From positions 72,655,884-72,719,883 of the forward strand of contig CM043944.1 in assembly GCA_014529385.2 (NCBI GenBank): DNA of 64,000 nucleotides, written 5' to 3'. The notes below the pieces were generated by a model that searched no databases, was not told the origin of the DNA, and worked only from the letters and a program-made list of their open reading frames with translations. The translations under genes were made by a program, and so were the position numbers. This DNA comes from Adiantum capillus-veneris (lineage: Eukaryota > Streptophyta > Polypodiopsida > Polypodiales > Pteridaceae). Shown here piece by piece: positions 32,408 through 43,059 of the stretch; within the stretch, counting starts at the first letter, position 1; each line of letters starts with the position of its first letter.

Positions 32408-34305
32408 TGTGAAGGGTTTTCCACATTGGGTCACAATGCCTATCTGGCTTGTTGGCCATCATTGGTGACAAAGGGGCCAGATGCCTTGCAACCATCGATT
32501 CTTACTCCAAGGACATTGAAAATACAAGGATCCAACAAATGAGCAAACTCCTCTAAAGCGCATGAAAATCCCTATTGTTTTGGCTCCTTATTTCTGTCTT
32601 CCTAATGATGCACAATACTCTAACCGTTGAGCTGTGAATAACGACCAAAACTCTTTGTCCCTCACTTCAAGCTGCATAAATCCCGTTCTACCTCGAATTT
32701 GGGATGACCTCAAACCGAGGCCACAAAAATGAAGAAAAATCATCGAGCATTGCATTGCCGCCCTCTGGCATCAACATTAACGTGCAATAACTCTATATCC
32801 GGGTATTCGATTGACAAGCAGCGACTTCTTTCCAACTTGTTATGAAGTGCTCTACCTTTCAGAACCTGGAACCCAAGATGATGCCCAATGGCTTGATTTC
32901 CAATGCAGTCGAGCGGGCACATAATCGATCCTCCAAAAACCTTCATATACTAATATCTTTCCCATACTAGCTCCATAAATCAAGCACTATGCATCTATCT
33001 ACTGAAACCGGCTCGAACTACCCGGCACAACCTATCACGTCCATCTGAGATGTGCAATGTCCTGCACCTTCAAACTTCAAATATCTTGGTCTCTGTAGCT
33101 CGGTTTAACGAGCCGTATGGACTTTCTCCTTCACCAACTCAAGCTCCTCATTTCTAGGAAAAAATACTACATCTAGAACCTCTTTCATCTGCCACCCAAA
33201 TTAGCCCTTTCTAGAGCCCTTCTTGGCCTATCAACCGTATCAGCCATATACATCCGCTGCTACCTGTCTGCCCAGGATCTCTGTAACTGCTCTAACCCTT
33301 TGCCATGCATCTTCTAGCCTGCACATATTTTGCCCATGCCATCTTCTATATGGTCAACCAACTTTGGTTGCACCAACGTCCTATACCAAACTTATCTTTA
33401 ATAAGTTGCACAATCAAACAGACATAACGAAAGTTGAAATGAAGATGAATGGGGGTAACATAAATGTCCTTCAGTAGTGGCTCCTAGACCCTAAATTCAA
33501 CGAGCTAGATGTGATCACAATTGGCGTGTGTTGCATGATCACTTAAAACATTAACTTGAAAATCGATGTGGCAAATGGTGCAACATGCATTGTCGATGCC
33601 ATAACACAAAACCAGAAGGTGAGGTTACATGTATCAATGTCCCGATTCATTGTATTGTGATAATAACTACAAAAGAGGAAAGGACATCCACCTTCAAAAA
33701 TACGAGCCGACTTATGTGCTACCAACCACTCGATGAAAATTTTCTTTTTGAAATATTTTCCGTTTGAAAGAATTTACATGTAGCACCTATACTAGAAAAA
33801 ACATTCATCAGTAGACAACTTCGCTTGGATATAATCTCAATTGTAACTATCTCTATAATCTCGAATAATTGATGCACTTAACTTTGTCTCCTCCCATAAA
33901 CATTATAGCATCTACTAACATAATATGGCGTAAGGACTCCCCTTTACATGTGTTGCAATCTGCGACCTGAAGGCTAAACTCCAAAAAGAAAAAAAACCCA
34001 ATTGCCTCCTTGCAAAATTAGTCATGCTCTTGTTTCCTTCCATGCTAGATAGCAAATGTCAATTTGCATATGTCCTATTGTATTCTATAGATGTTATACA
34101 ACAAGACCCACCAAGAAAGATTAGATTTTGTTTGTTTGTTTTTGTTCTTTAGAGAGAGAGAGAGAGATGATGTAATATATATGTAAATAATAAGTTTTCC
34201 CAAAAAGAGAGAGAGAGAAAGAGAGAGAGAGAGAACTTTGGAGGGGTGGAGGTAAGGAGGGAGTTAATTGGACTAAGTGCGGAGGGATCCAAAAGGGAGG
34301 GAGCC

Positions 34306-34387
34306 AAGGAGGAGTCAATTACGACGAGAAGAGGAGATACAAATACAAGGAGGAGTTAATTACGACGAGAAGAGGAGATACAAATAC
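34306..34387. repeat. 41-bp tandem duplication upstream of neprosin
   Basis: AAGGAGGAGTCAATTACGAC...ACAAATAC (from 34306) is repeated from 34347 with one or two changes. It lies 75-157 bp before the ATG, in the presumptive promoter or 5' UTR of the neprosin gene. No clear TATA box is visible between it and the ATG. Confidence 0.85.
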
Positions 34388-34462
34388 GGGGAAGAGATGA
34401 GGATAGTATCGCGTGTGGGGTTCTTGATTCTTGATTCTGAATCCTAGGCTAGTATAGTCGAG

Positions 34463-34862
34463 ATGGGAAAGAGCCAACTACAGCTCGTATATTTCGCGTT
34501 CATCTGCTGCTTCACCATATTAAGCGCCGTCTCTGCCTCTGCCTCTGCCTTTACCTCTAGCAGCTTACACCCGCGTTCGCTCTCTAACTTAACTCGAGCT
34601 AAACAGCAAGCCACACCCGCCTTCTCTGTTGCCACCCTGCAGTCCCACCATGTGCGTAATATTCATGCACACAGCCCTCTGATTTAGCGCAGCTGATGAT
34701 CAGATCTTCTATATATCATGTGCAGTGACGTTATTTGCTTTCATGCAGCTCTCTAATGGCGTTTTCATCGATTGTGTTCGGCTATCCCCCGCCAACGACT
34801 CTACCTCAAATTCGCCTTCGTTTGCTGAGGTGAGAGAGAGAGAGAGAGAGAGAGATGATAAA

Positions 34863-34910
<48 letters not shown>

Positions 34911-34912
34911 AA

Positions 34913-34968
<56 letters not shown>

Positions 34969-37067
34969 AATGTGTATGTGTGTGTGTGTGTGTGTGTCTG
35001 TGTGTGTGAGAGAGAGAGAGAGTAACTTTAGCTGTTGTCCCTTGAAAGGCTCGTGCACGATTTCCCACGGCTAGTTCTGGGTGGAGGAAATTGACCAAGT
35101 CTGCTCGAGCTCATTTTGAAGCGGAGGTTCCCACCGGTTGCTCTTTGCATCCAGAGTCTATGGCCGTCCAACGGGGTGACATCTTTGAGGACATTGTTCA
35201 TATCAAGATTCCTGAGTCGGGTCTGGAACACTGTGTAAGACTAAACTGCCTACTTATCCTTGTCACAACAACAAGTTTCTGACTTAGTGAGATTTCTCAT
35301 GATTTTTCACCCTAAGGCTCAACATGTAAGGTTCAACGTCACAAGAAGTTTTGGACAAATTCTCACAATAATTCCCACATTGTGACTTACCTGAACATCA
35401 TGAGCTTCTTTGAGGGAGGCACCACATACCTATCTAGGTATGATTGGGGGCTGGGGACCACCGGCCTCGGTGGGGGGGCCGGTGGTCCCTTGCCCCCAAT
35501 CGTACCTAGATAGGTATGTGGTGCCTCTCAAGCAGAAGCTCATGATGTTATGCATTGCATGAAAAACACTGAAAAAGACTCGGTTTTCCTACATTAGAAA
35601 ATTTCTAAATCTTCTTGTGCGTGAGATGAAAGGGAATATAGCTTGTAGATACATACTTTAGATTTATATATTCCTCTAGTTAATTTAATAATGTGAGTAA
35701 GCATGGTATTGTTTTGTAGTATGCTCTCTACTCATCGGTATCAGCAGGCTACTTCACTGGCGCTACTTCCACGATTAGCATCAACACCCCTTCTGTACAA
35801 GATGGCGAAATCAGTATTGCCCAGATTTGGGTCGTGGTAAATCGTGAGGATGATGACAATTATTCCACTTTAGAGGCTGGTTGGATTGTAAGCGAATCAC
35901 CCAATTTCTATTTTCCTAACAAAATTTAAATAATGGTTCTTAATTCACAAGAAATTTTGGACAAATTCCCACATTGTGACTTACCTCAACATCATGAGCT
36001 TGTGTGAGGGAGGCACCGCATACCTAGCTAGGTACGCGGTGCCTCTCAAGCAGAAGCTCATGATGTTATGCATTGTATGAAAAACACTGAAAAAGACTTT
36101 GTTTTCCTACATGAGAAAATGTCTAAATCTTCTTGCGTAGTATTTTACATTGTTCTCACTTCATCACTCCTTGTATATTTTTAGGTGTACCCCGAAGCGT
36201 TTGGGGACGGTGATCCACGTCTCTTCATCTTTTGGACGGTATGTAACCGAAAAACGCCAACACCTTTGTCATATTATCCATTGATCCAATTTGCGTAAGC
36301 AATTTATGTAGGCACCATGCTAGCAGTGCAAATTTCATTTTAAACCTTACAATTAATAAAATTCCAATACATTTATCTATATTGACTTTCATGGATTTTC
36401 TTCAAACAGAATGATAATTATCAACATACTGGGTGCTTTAACCGTATATGCCCTGGCTTTGTACAAACCAACACAGCTTGGACACTTGGAGAAAAGTTTC
36501 CATCAGGGGCTTCCATACCAGGAAATGCGGATGCACAAATATCATTCTATTTTGGCATTTTCAAGGTATTAAGTGTATATGTGTGTGTGTGTGTGTGCAC
36601 GCCCTGCAATAAGTTTTCGGTGACATTTTCCAATGTGATAAAGGAGCTCTTTTCTCATGATTTTTCACAACAAGGTTGAACATCATGAGCCACTACTCGG
36701 GAGCCAGCGCATGCCTAACTAGGTGTGGTATGGGGCTGACACTTTCTAGTCCCCACAACCACAAGAAGATTTAGAAATTTTCTCATGTAGGAAAACCGAG
36801 TCTTTCTCTGTGTTTTTCATACAATGCATAACATCATGAGCTTCTCTGCTCGAGAGGCACCGCATACCTAGCTAGGTACGAATGGGGGCAGGGGACCACC
36901 GGCCCCCCCACCGGGCGAGCGGTCCCTTGCCCTCAATCGTACCTAGGTAGTGTTTGCGGCACCTCCCTCACAGAAGCTCATGATGTTGAGGTAAGTTACA
37001 ATGTGGGAAATATTGTTAGAATTTGTCCAAAACTTCTTGTGAACTGCACCTAGCTATAGATGCGCTC

Positions 37068-37100
<33 letters not shown>

Positions 37101-37508
37101 TTTAAGAATACCAATAGCTTGGTTTTTGCTAAAATGTAGGATCCAAACGATGGACTATGGTACTTTATGATAGATAACACTGTTGTGGGACATTGGGATC
37201 CCACTATACTAACCAACTTTCAAACTAATAATGCCGATGAGGTGCAATATGGAGGAGAGGTCCAAGTTACGCAAGTTGGTTCTCCAACGCAGATGGGCAG
37301 TGGGTTCCCAGCTTCTAATGGCTTTCCATGGGCTGCATACATGGCAGAATTTGGGTATACACATGAGAGTCTTGATATAGTGTATTTTAGCCCAGATGAA
37401 ATCGGTGAGAGTGTTACCGATTCTGAACTCTATCAGCTTAGTGATGTCCAAGTCGATGATGATGGAAAGGCTAGTGTATTCTTTTATGGTGGTTGGCAAG
37501 GCCAATAA
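34463..37508 (+). CDS. Neprosin-family glutamic endopeptidase (DUF239), seven exons
   Basis: Exons, inferred from GT-AG sites and unbroken frame: 34463-34651, 34749-34829, 35049-35234, 35720-35887, 36185-36238, 36410-36565, 37140-37508, all phase 0, giving about 400 residues, the normal family length. A hydrophobic signal peptide (LQLVYFAFICCFTILSAVSA, within residues 1-29) predicts secretion. The activation-peptide region carries NGVFIDCVRLSP (about 66-77). The catalytic domain runs from YALYSSVSAGYFTGATSTIS to the end, with SLEAGW-type Glu (about E204, LEAGWIV), YQHTGCFNRICPGFV, QISFYFGIFKDPNDGLWYF and the second catalytic Glu in YGGEVQV (about E318), then TQMGSG and the closing FFYGGWQGQ. 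Known neprosins are proline-cleaving acid proteases. No stop or frameshift is seen, so it is probably functional. Introns 3, 4 and 6 hold MITEs. Confidence 0.88.
34831..35025. repeat. Higher-order (GA)n-(TG)n microsatellite in intron 2
   Basis: Alternating blocks of (GA)n, GATGATAAATG and (TG)n occur four times in a row. The array begins inside the 5' splice site of exon 2 (GAG|GTGAGAGAGAG) and ends 23 bp before exon 3, so it makes up most of the 219-bp intron. Confidence 0.95.
35340..35619 (+). mobile_element. 280-bp MITE, copy 1 (neprosin intron 3)
   Basis: Terminal inverted repeats CACAAGAAGTTTTGGACAA and the complement of CACAAGAAGATTTAGAAA. Flanked by CGT at 35337-35339 and 35620-35622, a 3-bp target duplication. 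The interior folds on itself: CATACCTATCTAGGTA...GACCACCGGCC pairs with its complement around 35460. It has no coding capacity. TIRs starting CAC plus 3-bp duplications suggest a CACTA-type parent. Confidence 0.88.
35946..36137 (+). mobile_element. MITE copy 2, internally deleted (neprosin intron 4)
   Basis: Same ends as copy 1 (CACAAGAAATTTTGGACAA ... AAATCTTCTTGCG) but only about 192 bp, because the GC-rich middle of the hairpin is gone (GCATACCTAGCTAGGTACGC joins directly). A 3-bp duplication is not visible (ATT left, TAG right). Confidence 0.82.
36760..37041 (-). mobile_element. MITE copy 3 (neprosin intron 6), inverted
   Basis: 282 bp, opposite orientation to copies 1 and 2. Flanked by AAC at 36757-36759 and 37042-37044. 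The interior contains CATACCTAGCTAGGTACG and a GC-rich hairpin loop. A diverged half-copy lies just to its left (about 36650-36750). A (GA)n run at 37071-37098 follows, before exon 7. Confidence 0.88.
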
Positions 37509-37620
37509 ATTATATTATCGTTGCCCTTTATAATTGTTTACATTTGAATCCATCGTTCTTTGGCTCGCTATTTTCTACCTTGCGTTCTTGGTTAGAGCAT
37601 CCACACGTTATGTTCGCTTT

Positions 37621-37900
37621 CACAAGAAGATTTAGAAATTTTCTCATGTAGGAAAACGGAGTCTTCCTCATTGTTTTTCATACAATGCATAACATCATGA
37701 GCTTCTGCTCGAGAGGCACCGCATACCTAGCTAGGTACGATTGGGGGTAGGGGAGCGCCGCCCCCCCCCACCGAGCCGGCAGTCCCCTACCCCCAATCAT
37801 ACCTAGCTAGGTATGTGGCGCCTCCCTCACATAAGCTCATGATGTTGAGCTAAGTCACAATGTGGGGAATATTGTGAGAAATTGTCCAAAACTTATTGTG
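37621..37900 (-). mobile_element. MITE copy 4 (112 bp after the neprosin stop)
   Basis: 280 bp, same orientation as copy 3, flanked by TTT at 37618-37620 and 37901-37903. It lies where the 3' UTR or terminator of neprosin is expected, so it could affect 3' end formation. No canonical AATAAA is visible between 37508 and 37620. Confidence 0.88.
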
Positions 37901-37903
37901 TTT

Positions 37904-39279
37904 GTTGAACTTTGTTGACTTGGTTCACGGTCCTTTTGTGCTCACTAGGCTAAGTGACGACTTGGAATCACACTAGCTTTTGGGCTTGAAAGCGTCCTTG
38001 CTTTGATGGTCATCTATTCAAATTAGTTCCTCTTTTGTTAGTTTTGTTTTTGCTAGTGTGACATTTGAAAAAACACACACACACACACACACACACAACA
38101 TTATTAACTATTAACCTAAGTTAACATAATTATTGCTACTTGCATCTCCATAGGAAAGAATTGTGTGATGCAGCTGATGTGCCACTTGCGCACATGGACA
38201 AAAACAGTAATGCTTGCATCTAAGTTTAGCTCTTATGGATGCTATGAACTTATAACTTGAGAAAGAATAAATGAGCCACTTTTCCTACGTTTAATTTGTG
38301 TTTATGTATATATAGAATCAACACCATGCACAAATAGTGAGGTACATGCTTACATTGGTATTAAGGGCTTTTGTTGATATGAAACTCTTTATGAACTTGG
38401 AAGATAGGGGGAGGCCATGGCCTAAACAAAGCAAGTGACAATATGACACGATAATAAAATAATTCAATAGAAGTAGGTACCGGATGCTCTGGTGAGGCAT
38501 TCCCACTCAAAAATGATAGCTCCAAGATACTCTCCACTCAAGTGATTTTTCAAGGTAGGAGTCAAAATGGCTAGCACATCTCTAGCCAAAACGAGTGGTC
38601 TCAAAGATAGCCACTCAAATATCTCCCATTAAAGTGGTCTAGATGCTTGTTTCTAAGTAGAAAGTGCGCTCAAATATAACCTAAGATGAATTTTCATATT
38701 GCTCATGGGCATGATTGTGACTAGCTACAGTAATCATGTACCCATTCTCCAAAAAATAACTTGTGGATCCCAAATAGAAATAATGTCATTAGAAAAAGTT
38801 TGGACTCAAGTTTTGTCCTTGTAAGAAATGCCATGTGAGTGTAGAGAGAGATAATAGAAAGTCCCTATTTTGATTCTCCATATTTGTTCTCCTAATATCC
38901 TAAAATCACCCTTACAGGGTATGTTTAATAAAAAACTCAAAAGGTGTTCAAGAAACGATAACCTACTCCTGCTCCAATCTGAATACCAAATATCTCAATC
39001 TTTTGATTTTTTCAAAACTAAGACCTGCCACTAATCGTCCTGCATCGAATGTCTTTTCTCAACCCCTTTCAAGTTTCCCTCGTTTGCGCTCTCACCTTCT
39101 TTGGCCTCTAGTTGTTTTGCCAGGCATTTTGATACTGCAATAACGCGGACACCATTTTTGTACCATTTTTCGGAGTTCTCCTTGTAAAACATTTATTATT
39201 TTGATAAATCAGGAATATTGTAACTCCTATTTTCTCAGCTTCCATATTGTATCAGCCAGTCATTTCCCATCTTTAGTAG
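37904..39279. other. Non-coding stretch, no recognised feature
   Basis: It contains an (AC)n microsatellite at 38073-38097 and otherwise unique AT-rich sequence. I see no gene or element ends. The left boundary of Gypsy D's LTR may lie within its right part. Confidence 0.5.
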
Positions 39280-40024
39280 AACTCCAGATTATTAGTTTTG
39301 ACCACCCAAAAACCTCGATTCAGGTATAAAAGCCAATTTCTGTAAGTTTTTTATAAGTTTTTGGATAAGAAATACACAGCGTGAGCTAACGGCGCTCACT
39401 TCTCTCCTTCTCGTGCTTCCTACTCCCTCTTCGATTGTCACATTGCTAATGTGTTTGTTGCATTGCAACCGCATGTAATATCTCTACGCATTGACATAAG
39501 CCATTCATAGTATTTCATAGCTTTTGGCATCGCTGATCTGCGGCCTAATTTCATTGTAACTAGCAATTTACACTTTTAAATCGAAAACTAAACATATGCG
39601 GGATATTGGGACATCATTGCTAAGTATTTAGATGCATTCTTGGTCGAAAACGACTAGGTCAAAAATCCATTGCTGTTAATAATCGCGATTTTGGAACTTA
39701 ACCTAAAGTGGGATTTGAGACCATAGGCATGTGTACTTAGGTCTTGTAAAATTGTCCTAGAAGTTTCGTTACGTTTGGATGTCATTTGATACTGTAACGG
39801 ATGTGATTTGCTTTTTGATGAGCAATTGGCTTTTGGTGATTTCAGTCACTTGAGTGTAGGTTGAGTTAGATACGAGTTGTTAGTTTTTTTTTGAGAGATT
39901 GACAACCTCTTGTAGCCTCTATGCACTAGTTGAGTCAGCTTCGTCCCATGGTTTGACAAATTAATCGTGGTTCTCGCTAATATTGCAATAAGATAGGATG
40001 GTGAGGTTAGACATGCGTCCCACA
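39280..40024 (+). repeat. 5' LTR of Gypsy D (left end not determined)
   Basis: The right end is set by CCCACA (40019-40024) before the primer-site region. A TATAAAAG box lies at about 39324-39331 and could be the LTR promoter. No second LTR copy exists in the window for comparison, so the left end given is only the limit of what I can argue for. Confidence 0.45.
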
Positions 40025-40043
40025 TTTAGCACTACTGCCGGGG
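40025..40043 (+). other. Degenerate Gypsy primer-binding site
   Basis: TTTAGCACTACTGCCGGGG closely resembles the TGGCGCCGTTGCCGGGGA site (tRNA-Asp type) of plant Gypsy elements, with about four mismatches, and it sits directly after an LTR-like CA end. Confidence 0.55.
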
Positions 40044-40432
40044 ATTGAAGAGACCTAAACTAGGGAAAAACATAAGCATTTTGTGTAGTTGTCCTTTAAC
40101 TTCCTCTAGGTCCGCCTAGAGTTCAAAAATTTCTTTTAGAAACCGCATAGCTTAAGATTGTCGTCTTTTGCTATGTAGAGGTAGCTTGGAAGTAATCGTA
40201 CTTGCTGAGTACCTTTAGGATTGTAGGATTGTAGATTTAGATTAAGATTTGGAGAATGATTGGTAAACAAGACAAGTATTAAGATCAAAACTCTAAAAAA
40301 CATAAAAAACACAAGAAAACGAGTTTTGTGGACACTTTCCACAACCCCATTGTATGAGAATCTAGGAGTAGGGTAAGTAGGATCCGAGGTGGATCTCAAA
40401 ACATTGCTCTCTCTGAAAGAATCAAGTGTGAG

Positions 40433-40654
40433 TTGTTATTGGAAGTTGCAGAATTTCAGGTCTACGGCTAGAAATAGCTTGAAAAGATTCGAATCCACTC
40501 AATCCGACTGGAGAGTAAGCCTAAGAGTTGTCCGAACCAGTGGTTGTTATTGGAAGTTGCAGAATTTCAGGTCTACCGCTAGAAATAGCTTGAAAAGATT
40601 CTAATCCACTCAATCCGACTGGAGAGTAAGCCTAAGAGTTATCCGAACCAGTGG
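40433..40654. repeat. 111-bp tandem duplication in the D leader
   Basis: TGTTATTGGAAGTTGCAGAA at 40433 and again at 40544, with the rest of the unit (TCCGACTGGAGAGTAAGCCT and so on) repeated nearly exactly. Only about three differences are seen, so this duplication is young relative to the surrounding decay. Confidence 0.92.
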
Positions 40655-40845
40655 GTAAGCTCAAAGACACTTCGAGGTAAAAATTTCAAGAGTTGGCCAG
40701 AACTCAGATTATTTAATTTTTCTTGACATTTTAAGCCAAATTAAGTTTTGAATTGATTCATAGCCTTAGATTCATAGCCTTAAAATACATCATGTAAAGA
40801 CTGTCTTTTAGAAAATTGCAAAAAAGTGCTCATTTCAAGCCTAAA

Positions 40846-41712
40846 GTTAATAATCGCAATTATTAACTTTCTGCTCTAAATTGGCCAAGGTTCATACCAT
40901 TGACTCTTTGTATGTGTACAAACAAATTTTGTGAAGGCCCAAAAGATTTGGATCACTAAACTGGTAAAAAATTAGGTAAAAACTAAAGTTTGTACTGACT
41001 TTTTGAATCTTGAGTATAAATTTGAAAAAAATTTATCCAAACTTGTTGAAATTTGTTTCATAGGCTTATGTTGATGTGATAAACATGTGTATATGCTCAG
41101 TTGACCAAAAATTTGCAAAAAATTATCAGAAGTAAATAATCGCGATTATTTACATCTGTCCTATTTTTTAACTTTTTTGACCAAGTCTACATACCACTAG
41201 CTTCACCATGTTGTAATAATCCCACAAACCAAATTTGGTAAGATTTGGACCACTGGAGTGAAATTTGTGACTAAAATTACAAAGTTAGTCTGCGGACAGA
41301 TAATTGATGACCATTTGACCAAAAATTGTTCAAACTTTCCCAGAGGCCTTAACTTAAGGTGCTTAACAGATCTGTTTCAAAGTTGGGGCAAAAACTTGTA
41401 GAATATAGCTGGAGTAAATAATCATAATTATTTACGTCTGCTTCAAAACTTGATGATTTTGCAAATTTGAGTATACCACAAGGTCAAGCACATCAAGTAG
41501 ACCTCACAAATCAATTTTGGTGAAACTTGGATCCCAAAAGTGAGGCTTAGGCGAGATTCTCGAAATCAGAGTCTACAGACACCAAACAGTTGATAAACGT
41601 GATCAAAATTGGTCCAAACTTGTTGAAATTTGCCCAGAGACTCTAACAAGTTGTATACTTACCAAACCTATCAAAAAATTACAGAAAACTGAATCACGAT
41701 TATTTACTTCTA
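40846..41712. repeat. ~280-bp diverged tandem repeat with AATAATCGCGATTATT core
   Basis: A palindromic core recurs at about 40846, 41132, 41413 and 41691: GTTAATAATCGCAATTATTA, GTAAATAATCGCGATTATTT, GTAAATAATCATAATTATTT and AATCACGATTATTTAC. Between cores the order of short strings is conserved (TTGACCAAAAATTTG or similar, CAAACTTGTTGAAATTTG, CACAAACCAAATTTGGT) although overall identity is low. A further core-like string lies at about 39675. The spacing of 278-286 bp is too regular to be chance. Confidence 0.8.
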
Positions 41713-42279
41713 CTATCCAGAGACATCATTTTTGACTTTTGAACTTATACAGTGATAGACCAACATAATGTAAAGCCACAGGGCAATTTTGGGTTCAATC
41801 AGATCAAAATTGATAAAGATACATCAGTTTCCAGATTGGAGATCAAACCTTTGAATTCTGCTAAAGTCGAATCTGAAAGTCAAATTTTGACTCCCATAGC
41901 TCGATTTGAAGTGATACACAGAGACCAATCACAAGAGTTCTCAAGAGCTTTACTATCTTTATAGAAGAATAGCTATCTTGATTAAATTTATACAGGAATC
42001 AGATTGCAGACGAGGAATCACTGGCTTGACAGAAAGTCGCAATTGAATCGAATGAAAATTGACGACAAGTCAATCCAAAGGTGAGTACTCTATCCAGGGC
42101 TTCATAAGTCTATATGAACCTTAGATCTGGTCGTGTACTAGCAAAATCAGGGCATACTCAAAGAAACCTCCAATAGAGTATCTACCAAAGAAAGCGTGAA
42201 TCAAGGCAATTCCTTGCATACAATTCCTGAAGAAGTCTCAGATACTTTTTTAGATTCAGCATCCGAAATGTCTTCTTAA

Positions 42280-43038
42280 TCGACTCACTCGAAAATCGGA
42301 ACGATAGTGCGTGATAAGCATATACTATCTTTTTACAAGCCTAACCGTCATGGAGCCCAGGTTTACTTGAACCCTAACGAGGAGTATGCTATTCGCATTG
42401 ATGACCATGGTATTGAGTTCGAAGAAGAGGTTAGGGCAAAGAAACAAGGAAAAATATACATGGATTGAAACTGAACTCAGTATTTACAGGTCAAAAACCC
42501 TGACGTGATAGACAAATGGGGGTTAGAAGTAAACACTATAATCCCAGATTTGTCAGCAAAAGAAAGACCACCAACTTTAGAATTCGAGGGATACGATCAA
42601 GTAGACTTGAAGCCTTTAAAACTTCTTAGTACGGATAATCCTAGGATCGGAGTCTATTGTTGGGAAGATAGAAATATAAAAGATCTTTTGTGGACTTCTC
42701 ATGCCAAACCAGGACAATTAGCGGCCATGAAGATCATCTATATCTTCAAGATCAAAGATAACGGATCAGCAGACCTACCAACCTACCAATTTAGGGATTG
42801 TTATAACAACAACTTTGTTATGATGACTCCTGAGGAGGTAGAACAAACCAAATACCAAGGGTATTCCATACGGGATTGGATATTGGGGCAAGGACTAGAA
42901 ACAATTCCAGCAGATGAACACCGTGAGAGATCATCTGAGAGTAATGTGAAGAAACCAGAAACCACCTCATCACATAGAAAATCGGGTGGCACTAAGGCCA
43001 GTCCAGGGCTACATGAGTCACTATTTCCAACAGACTAG
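42280..43038 (+). pseudogene. Gypsy D gag, N-terminal domain
   Basis: Coding starts before 42505: SKIGTIVRDKHILSFYKPNR, HGAQVYLNPNEEYAIRID and EEEVRAKKQGKIYMD, followed by a stop. The open frame 42505-43038 (177 residues) then gives PPTLEFEGYDQVDLKPLKLL, NIKDLLWTSHAKPGQLAAMK and a Lys/Ser-rich tail ending in a stop. I do not recognise a named domain; position just before the capsid region and continuity of frame with it suggest the N-terminal part of Gag. Confidence 0.6.
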
Positions 43039-43059
43039 TTTGAAGGACTCGGAATAGGA

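Larger units (their letters stand above)
30641..34305. other. Non-coding stretch, retroelement debris possible
   Basis: No gene, RNA gene or element ends were recognised. The stretch contains (GT)n at 31395-31426 and 31565-31589, (GA)n around 31650-31700, a 127-bp duplication (listed separately) and a CT-rich to AG-rich strand switch between 31620 and 31740. 32400-33480 has the even base composition of decayed LTR-element sequence but shows no motif. (GA)n tracts also lie at about 34152-34167 and 34207-34233. Confidence 0.5.

Noticed and set aside
34709-35060. Frames encoding Ser-Leu, Thr-His or Arg-Glu runs
   Set aside because: Translations of the (GA)n/(TG)n microsatellite within neprosin intron 2.
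35946-36137. 3-bp target duplication for MITE copy 2
   Set aside because: Flanks ATT and TAG do not match; the end is mutated (TTGCG), so no duplication is claimed.
39320-39335. TATAAAAG as promoter of a host gene
   Set aside because: It lies in sequence that fits the Gypsy D LTR and no host coding exon follows.
40433-41712. CRISPR-like array from the regular repeats
   Set aside because: Eukaryotic context, units of 111 and 280 bp, and conserved rather than unique spacers; these are ordinary tandem repeats.
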